A DNA stretch of 64,000 nt from Butyrivibrio sp. MC2021 (GTDB taxonomy: Bacteria; Bacillota; Clostridia; Lachnospirales; Lachnospiraceae): positions 299,161-363,160 of the forward strand of contig NZ_JHXX01000003.1 in the NCBI RefSeq assembly GCF_000621605.1. The letters run 5' to 3'. Below are positions 59,392 to 64,000 of this stretch, piece after piece. A program made the translations under genes and the position numbers. The notes under the pieces are model-generated. The model made no database searches, was not told where the DNA came from, and saw only the letters and a list, made by a program, of their open reading frames with translations. Numbering within the stretch: the first letter of the stretch is position 1; every line of letters starts with the position of its first letter.

Positions 59392-60543
59392 TTACTTCTT
59401 ATAATCATCTAAAAAGTTGTGTCTTACGCCATCTTGCTTGTATTCAATGACACTGTTTAAGTTTACGTTTTCTACGCTCTTGAAAATGTTTGATTCAACG
59501 TAAGGGTTGCTCTTCTTTAGCTGAGCTATGAGCTTCTTGGTCTCAAGCCTCTTTGAAGATGTGGTTCCATCCTCGTGGCAGGTTGAGCAGGTCTCTGTAA
59601 AGTGACACGCGCACTGAAGAAAATGCAGGTCGTTATAGTCACGCCACGCACAAATATCTTTTTCCCTCACGAAATAAAGGGGCCTTATGAGCTCCATTCC
59701 CTCGAAGTTAGTGCTGTGAAGCTTGGGCATCATGGTCTGGAACTGACCGCCATGGAGCATTCCCATAAGGATAGTTTCAATAACGTCGTCGTAGTGGTGT
59801 CCAAGGGCAATCTTGTTGCATCCAAGTTCCTTGGCCTTGCTGTAAAGATAGCCCCTTCGCATTCTTGCACAGATGTAGCAGGGGCTCTTTTCGATAGTGT
59901 CCACAGCATCGAAAATTGTGCTCTCAAAAATTGTAACAGGAATACCGAGAGCCTTAGCATTGCTCTCAATAAGTGCCCTGTTATCTGAGTTGTACCCAGG
60001 ATCCATTACCAGGAAAGTCAGCTCAAAATTGCACTGTCTGTGCTTTTGGATCTCCTGAAAGAGCTTGGCCATGAGCATAGAGTCTTTTCCGCCAGAAATG
60101 CATACTGCAATGTTGTCGCCCTCTTCTATCAGGTGGTACATCTTGCAGGCCTTTGCAAAGGGAGAAAAGAGCGTCTTGTGGAACTTCTTTCTGATGCTCA
60201 GCTCCGCTTTTTCTCTTCGCTCATCCAGATCGCCCATATCAGAGATCTGCGCGCAAATAAAGCCTGTATAGCCTCCCTGAAGGCTGTAACAGTCCCTACC
60301 CTCTAAAACCCCGCCTTCATCAAGAACGGAGGTCTTACGGCCAAAACTACAGTAAAATATCAGCTTCTTCTCCATTGGTAATTCTGATATCATCGCAGTC
60401 GCCAGTTCAGGATCTGCTTCTAACGGGATCGCTATTGCCCCTGGCATCATTCCATATGTCCTTGGGCCTTCATCTCTTATATCGATAAGCTCATAATCGT
60501 CTCTATTTAATTTCTTAAGTTCTTCTAATGTTATTTCTTTCAT
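59392..60543 (-). CDS. Rhodanese domain fused to a TtcA-like tRNA thiolase (383 aa)
   Basis: Residues 1-100 are a rhodanese domain with a candidate sulfur-carrying Cys in IFYCSFGRKTS near 65. Residues 120-383 are a PP-loop ATPase: SGGKDSMLMA near 150 binds ATP, and CYICARMRRG plus later Cys residues (CACHFTETCSTC) could bind an Fe-S cluster, as in TtcA-type tRNA 2-thiolation enzymes. The fusion would place the sulfur donor beside the thiolating enzyme. The exact tRNA position modified is inferred only at family level. Confidence 0.82.
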   Translation of the reverse strand: MKEITLEELKKLNRDDYELIDIRDEGPRTYGMMPGAIAIPLEADPELATAMISELPMEKKLIFYCSFGRKTSVLDEGGVLEGRDCYSLQGGYTGFICAQISDMGDLDERREKAELSIRKKFHKTLFSPFAKACKMYHLIEEGDNIAVCISGGKDSMLMAKLFQEIQKHRQCNFELTFLVMDPGYNSDNRALIESNAKALGIPVTIFESTIFDAVDTIEKSPCYICARMRRGYLYSKAKELGCNKIALGHHYDDVIETILMGMLHGGQFQTMMPKLHSTNFEGMELIRPLYFVREKDICAWRDYNDLHFLQCACHFTETCSTCHEDGTTSSKRLETKKLIAQLKKSNPYVESNIFKSVENVNLNSVIEYKQDGVRHNFLDDYKK

Positions 60544-60740
60544 GTTACCTGTTCCTAATTTTTTTTGCTAGTATTCTACATTAAAATTGGCAAACAGACA
60601 ACGTTAGTTATTTATATAAAGAAGCATCCGCAAAAGAACTAACATCATTCGCAAGTTTACTGGCCTTTGTTGGAAGCCCCACTATAAACCTCGCTAATTT
60701 ACTGCGTAAATTGCTTATTCCTCATATTTGTTCGGGTCAT

Positions 60741-60786
60741 AAAGTCAAAATGCTTAACATGCAAGCATGTACGCATTTTTGACTTT
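60741..60786. repeat. 46-bp imperfect palindrome
   Basis: AAAGTCAAAATGC (60741-60753) pairs with GCATTTTTGACTTT (60773-60786), and inside, ACATGC with GCATGT (60757-60770). The stem is too long for an ordinary terminator. It lies in the otherwise empty 60544-60827 gap, together with a smaller dyad (AATTTAC/GTAAATT) near 60700. Confidence 0.6.
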
Positions 60787-60827
60787 TGACACCCATATCA
60801 TATTACTTTCCATTAGTACCACATCCC

Positions 60828-61424
60828 CTAGGCCACGGCTTCCATCTCCTCGTTAATCATGTCCTCACTTTCAGCCATAGCCTTAAGTGTCATTTCAAGA
60901 AGCTTATCCAGTTCCCAGCCAAGCTGCTGCGCTCCGCGCTCAATCACTTCCCTTGAGCACCCGGCAGCAAAGCCTTTGCTCTTATACTTTTTCTTAAGAG
61001 ACTTAAGTTCCATGTCCTTGGTGCTCTTGGACGGTCTCATGAGAGCTGCAGCCCACACAAGCCCTGTCAGTTCATCAGCTGCAAAGAGGACTTTTTCCAT
61101 CTCGTGAATGGGCTCAACATCAATGGTTACACCGCATCCAACAGTGATGCCATAGCCATGCGAACAAACTGCATGAATAATATCCTCGCTGACTCCGCCT
61201 TCTCTTAATAGCTCCGGTGCCTTTAGACAATGCTCTTCCGGATATAATTCAAAATCAATATCATGAAGGAGTCCGACAATTCCCCAATACTCAGCATCAT
61301 CAGCATACCCAAGCTCTTTTGCATACCACTTCATTACAGCCTCCACTGTCAGCGAATGCTGGATATGAAATGGATCCTTGTTATACTTTTTCAGTAATTC
61401 AAATGCTTCATCTCTTTTAATCAT
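60828..61424 (-). CDS. HD-domain phosphohydrolase (198 aa)
   Basis: HD motif LLHDIDFELYPEEH near residue 55 preceded by HIQHSLTVEAVMKW, and a later ADELTG. This matches the small uncharacterised HD-domain hydrolase group. Start at 61424 has GAGGAGGAC. Substrate unknown. The IS91-type element lies 31 bases upstream. Confidence 0.8.
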   Translation of the reverse strand: MIKRDEAFELLKKYNKDPFHIQHSLTVEAVMKWYAKELGYADDAEYWGIVGLLHDIDFELYPEEHCLKAPELLREGGVSEDIIHAVCSHGYGITVGCGVTIDVEPIHEMEKVLFAADELTGLVWAAALMRPSKSTKDMELKSLKKKYKSKGFAAGCSREVIERGAQQLGWELDKLLEMTLKAMAESEDMINEEMEAVA

Positions 61425-61656
61425 ACTTGTCCTCCTCATACATTTAATTCCGATTGAACTAAGTCGCTGCGCGACGGCCTGCCAAGGCTATGGCGCAGCG
61501 TTTTCTTTTACTCAAAAAGCAGTAGATAGTGAAGCTATGATGATGTATGTTTAAGTTACCACACCAAAACAAAACATTGTCAAAACCACTACTACTGCCA
61601 TGAAAAGCGTATCATTTATCATTACTTCATACAAGCATTTTTATTGGGGACGTCCG

Positions 61657-61701
61657 CCTCCATGGTTAGGGTAACTATCTGAATACTACTAACTATGGAG
61701 G
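61657..61701 (+). promoter_or_regulatory. Hairpin sequestering the recombinase ribosome site
   Basis: CCTCCATGGTTAG (61657-61669) and CTAACTATGGAGG (61689-61701) pair over 13 positions with one G-U in RNA. The 3' arm ends in the GGAGG ribosome site of the recombinase (ATG at 61708). This should keep translation low, as seen in other insertion sequences. Confidence 0.75.
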
Positions 61702-61707
61702 TTTTCT

Positions 61708-62577
61708 ATGTACGAAGAAATACTACAAAAAATTGAAAAGGAATGCGAAATTAGAAATCTTTCGCCAAGGACATGCTTTATCTATAAGTTTCATACTACC
61801 AAGTTCCTGGAATGGGCGGGAGAAAAGCCTATTTCAGAACTCTCTCTTTATGATGTCCGTAATTACATTCTGGAGCGCAGGGACGACGGGGCAACACCAG
61901 GGTATTGCAATTGCATGTGTTCAGCTTTGTCATTCTTTTATAAGCATATGCTACATATCCCATGGGATCTGGATATAGTTCCACGTATGAAAGTTGACTG
62001 GACATTGCCACAAACACTTTCACTAGAACAGATAGAAAAGCTTATTGACACTGCCCAGAACATCAGAAACAAAGCTATAATCGCTCTTGTCTATTCTTCA
62101 GGCTTGAGAGCTGGTGAGGTCGTAAGGCTCGCACCGGGCGATATCTATATGAGCACAATGCAGGTTCATATCCGCAACAGTAAGAACAGAGGAGATCACT
62201 GGACTATTCTTTCTGACAGGACGCTTGAACTGCTTAAGCAGTATTGGCATGCCAATCCCGAGCCTCGTGATATCCTGTTTGTCTCATTGAGAAGACCACA
62301 CAGACCTCTCAAAGTCGGCGGAGTTGAAGCTATGGTGAAGAGGGTAGGTAAAGATGCAGGAATCAAGCTTCACCCACACACTCTGCGCCATTCCTTCGCT
62401 ACGCATCTGATTGAGAATCATACTGACAGAGAGTATGTACAGGCAATGCTTGGTCACAGATCTCCGAATTCCACCCAGGTATATATCCATGTTTCAAACA
62501 AAGCAATCATGGGTGTTAAGAGCCCCTTGGATCATCCAAAGAAAAAGAAGGGCAAGAGAAAGAAGAAGGAAGACTGA
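61708..62577 (+). CDS. Tyrosine recombinase of the IS91-type element (289 aa)
   Basis: XerC/D-like: an N-terminal SAM-like domain (YDVRNYILERRDD) and a catalytic domain with Arg134 in SSGLRAGEV, the box HTLRHSF (H224, R227, H228), His near 250 in GHRSPNS, and Tyr near 259 in TQVYIH. It ends in a basic tail (KKKKGKRKKKE). The protein may aid transposition or resolve products. One base separates its stop from the transposase ATG. Confidence 0.9.
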   Translation: MYEEILQKIEKECEIRNLSPRTCFIYKFHTTKFLEWAGEKPISELSLYDVRNYILERRDDGATPGYCNCMCSALSFFYKHMLHIPWDLDIVPRMKVDWTLPQTLSLEQIEKLIDTAQNIRNKAIIALVYSSGLRAGEVVRLAPGDIYMSTMQVHIRNSKNRGDHWTILSDRTLELLKQYWHANPEPRDILFVSLRRPHRPLKVGGVEAMVKRVGKDAGIKLHPHTLRHSFATHLIENHTDREYVQAMLGHRSPNSTQVYIHVSNKAIMGVKSPLDHPKKKKGKRKKKED

Positions 62578-62578
62578 C

Positions 62579-63730
62579 ATGGACAGCATTACTATTCAGG
62601 ATGTTTTCGAGCAGTTTCTTCCCATGGTTGCTGATAGAACATTTTCAGATGAGCAGTTCAGGGCAATCCAGTGTATAAGGTCCTGTCGCACAGCAGAAAT
62701 GGGTGCACATGTAAGTGAGTGTGAATCCTGTCATTCTAAGTTTATACATTACAACTCCTGCAAGAACAGGCATTGTCCCATGTGTCAGGCCATGGAGGTT
62801 GATGAATGGATAGACCTAAGACGCGAAGATGTCCTTGATGCTCCTTACTTTCATACGGTATTTACAGTTCCGGGGCTTTTGTATCCCTTAATCTATGCCA
62901 ATCAGAAGCTTCTTTATGATGCGCTCTATCATGCTGCTAACAAGACGCTGGCAGAGCTTTCTCAGGATACCAAGCACTTCGGAGCAAAAATAGGCTATAT
63001 CTGCATTCTTCACACATGGGGATCCAAGCTTAATTATCACCCGCATATTCATACGATAGTTCTGGGTGGTGGCCTTGATGACAAGAATCACTGGAAGGAC
63101 AAGGGAAACAAGTTCTTTCTACCAGTGAAGGTTATGTCTGCAGTCTTCAAAAGGCACTATCTTGATGAAATGAAATGTCTCCACGAGTCAGAAAGACTGT
63201 CTTATACAGGTGGTGCGGAAAAGCTTAGGAATACATATGAGTTCAAAAGTCTTCTTGATAAGCTCTACGCTATGGACTGGGTTGTGTATTCCAAAAGAAC
63301 ATTTAAGGGAGCTCAGGAAGTCTTTAAATACCTGGGTAAATATACTCACAGGATTGCAATTAGTAACAGGCGTATTCTGAGCATGGATTCTGAGAATGTA
63401 ACCTTCGCGGCAAAGGACTACCGTGTAGATGGCAAGTACAGGCCTATGACTATCTCAGGAGAAAAGTTTGTGTCTCGCTTTCTGCTGCACATACTCCCAA
63501 AAGGATTTATAAGAATACGCTACTATGGGTTACTTGCCTGCAGATGCAAAGCACAGAAAATGACTCTATGCAGGAATCTTCTTGGATGCGAGCAGTATCT
63601 TTCCAAGCTCAGAGGCAAGACAACTGCCGAGAAGATCAAGATTCTGTATAACCGTGATATTTGTAAGTGCGCCAAATGTGGTGAACCTCTAATCACCTTT
63701 CGCATAGATGGCAGATATATGCTTTGTTGA
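62579..63730 (+). CDS. IS91-family HUH transposase (383 aa)
   Basis: An N-terminal zinc-binding region (CESCHSKFIHYNSCKNRHCP), the HUH motif HPHIHTIVLG near residue 155 and the tyrosine motif YLGKYTHRIAISN near 250 are characteristic of IS91/IS801-type rolling-circle transposases. Two further Cys pairs end the protein (CKCAKCGEPL). It cuts one strand at the origin end next to GTTC. Length is in the normal range, so it looks intact. Confidence 0.93.
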   Translation: MDSITIQDVFEQFLPMVADRTFSDEQFRAIQCIRSCRTAEMGAHVSECESCHSKFIHYNSCKNRHCPMCQAMEVDEWIDLRREDVLDAPYFHTVFTVPGLLYPLIYANQKLLYDALYHAANKTLAELSQDTKHFGAKIGYICILHTWGSKLNYHPHIHTIVLGGGLDDKNHWKDKGNKFFLPVKVMSAVFKRHYLDEMKCLHESERLSYTGGAEKLRNTYEFKSLLDKLYAMDWVVYSKRTFKGAQEVFKYLGKYTHRIAISNRRILSMDSENVTFAAKDYRVDGKYRPMTISGEKFVSRFLLHILPKGFIRIRYYGLLACRCKAQKMTLCRNLLGCEQYLSKLRGKTTAEKIKILYNRDICKCAKCGEPLITFRIDGRYMLC

Positions 63731-63755
63731 ATGCCTGGATCTTATACTGCAAACC

Positions 63756-63779
63756 AAGCCTTTTCACGAAGGCTTTTTT
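63756..63779 (+). terminator. Transposase terminator
   Basis: AAGCCTT and AAGGCTT form a 7-bp stem around TTCACG, followed by a T-run (TTTTT). Confidence 0.8.
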
Positions 63780-63909
63780 GTCGTGGAATAAAGACTGCAT
63801 TTGAGTTTTAAGGGTGTTTAAAACCATGAGATAATGGTAAGATTTGATTAGATGGTGGCAGATTGAAATTCCACAGCCACCCGGACGCGACTTAGTTCAC
63901 TTAGATAAA

Positions 63910-63986
63910 AATCGGTCTGAAGCCCAAACAAAAGGACAGATTTTGAATACATGAAGTCTGTTTTTTTGTTTGGTCTTACACCGATT
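63910..63986. other. Nested long hairpin beyond the IS end
   Basis: Three nested pairings occur: AATCGGT with ACCGATT (outer), CCAAACAAAA with TTTTGTTTGG, and ACAGA with TCTGT. The whole is a 77-base imperfect hairpin directly flanking the IS right end. It may be a terminator or part of the insertion target. Confidence 0.6.
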
Positions 63987-64000
63987 GTTTACGTAGCAAT

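Larger units (their letters stand above)
61456..63898 (+). mobile_element. IS91-family element with tyrosine recombinase
   Basis: The ends are a 12-bp perfect inverted pair GAACTAAGTCGC (61456-61467) and GCGACTTAGTTC (63887-63898). GAAC/GTTC is the tetranucleotide IS91 elements use as target or origin flank. Subterminal hairpins lie inside both ends (GTCGC-TGC-GCGAC at 61463-61475; GGTGGC/GCCACC at 63854-63881). It encodes a tyrosine recombinase and an HUH-type transposase in one operon, with a terminator. Confidence 0.85.

Overview
The window looks like a chromosomal segment of a low-to-moderate GC Gram-positive anaerobe of the Lachnospiraceae, most like Butyrivibrio or a relative. Clues are the ribosome sites built on AGGAGG, lipoprotein signals ending in L-A-G-C or V-T-G-C, two carbohydrate ABC importers, a choline-binding-type repeat anchor, a GH127 arabinofuranosidase locus, and many small genes with GTG or TTG starts. 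This is inferred from protein families and style only; no rRNA or tRNA gene was seen.

Layout. 1-3.4 kb: two small membrane-protein genes around a roughly 1 kb non-coding block (1485-2505). That block holds a branched hairpin fold, a 111-bp inverted repeat about 84% identical by eye, and between its arms eight 36-37 bp dyad units of two sequence families with the same geometry. 3.4-12.3 kb: a MerR remnant, a UlaG-like hydrolase, a SNF2 helicase, and a divergent two-gene operon for an uncharacterised 1,711-residue protein plus a 97-residue partner. 12.3-15.1 kb: an ABC-2 exporter / LytTR regulator / DUF3021 operon with a hairpin over the first ribosome site. 15.2-18.9 kb: metY divergent from an Rrf2 regulator, then a C_GCAxxG_C_C protein, a metallo-hydrolase and an esterase. 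19-25.3 kb: an LplABC-type sugar importer, an HD-GYP response regulator and a DUF1311 lipoprotein. 25.3-28 kb: a probable LysR/LOG/msrA/bcp oxidative-stress operon with an ATAC-N7-GTAT site and a divergent 23-residue ORF.

28-42.5 kb is an accessory region, almost all on the minus strand. It mixes intact small enzymes (HExxH peptidase, kinase-fold protein, flavodoxin-like protein, acyltransferase, GGDEF protein, nucleotidyltransferase, HD, deaminase, MFS, SGNH, HIT, Nudix, YccF) with many broken genes (TetR, GNAT, DUF4143 ATPase, truncated MazE, YccF start, metallophosphoesterase hybrid). This suggests repeated gain and decay.

42.6-56 kb is a polysaccharide-utilisation locus: a 1,971-residue secreted multidomain enzyme, GH127, a solute-binding lipoprotein, two permeases and YesL in one direction, with a divergent LacI regulator and three similar operator sites between them. 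The model is extracellular cleavage, import of arabinose-containing oligosaccharides, intracellular GH127 action and LacI repression. 56-61.4 kb carries an XRE/zinc-ribbon regulator, three GNAT enzymes, a rhodanese-TtcA-like fusion and an HD protein. 61.5-63.9 kb is an IS91-type element with a tyrosine recombinase, an HUH transposase and a hairpin over the recombinase ribosome site.
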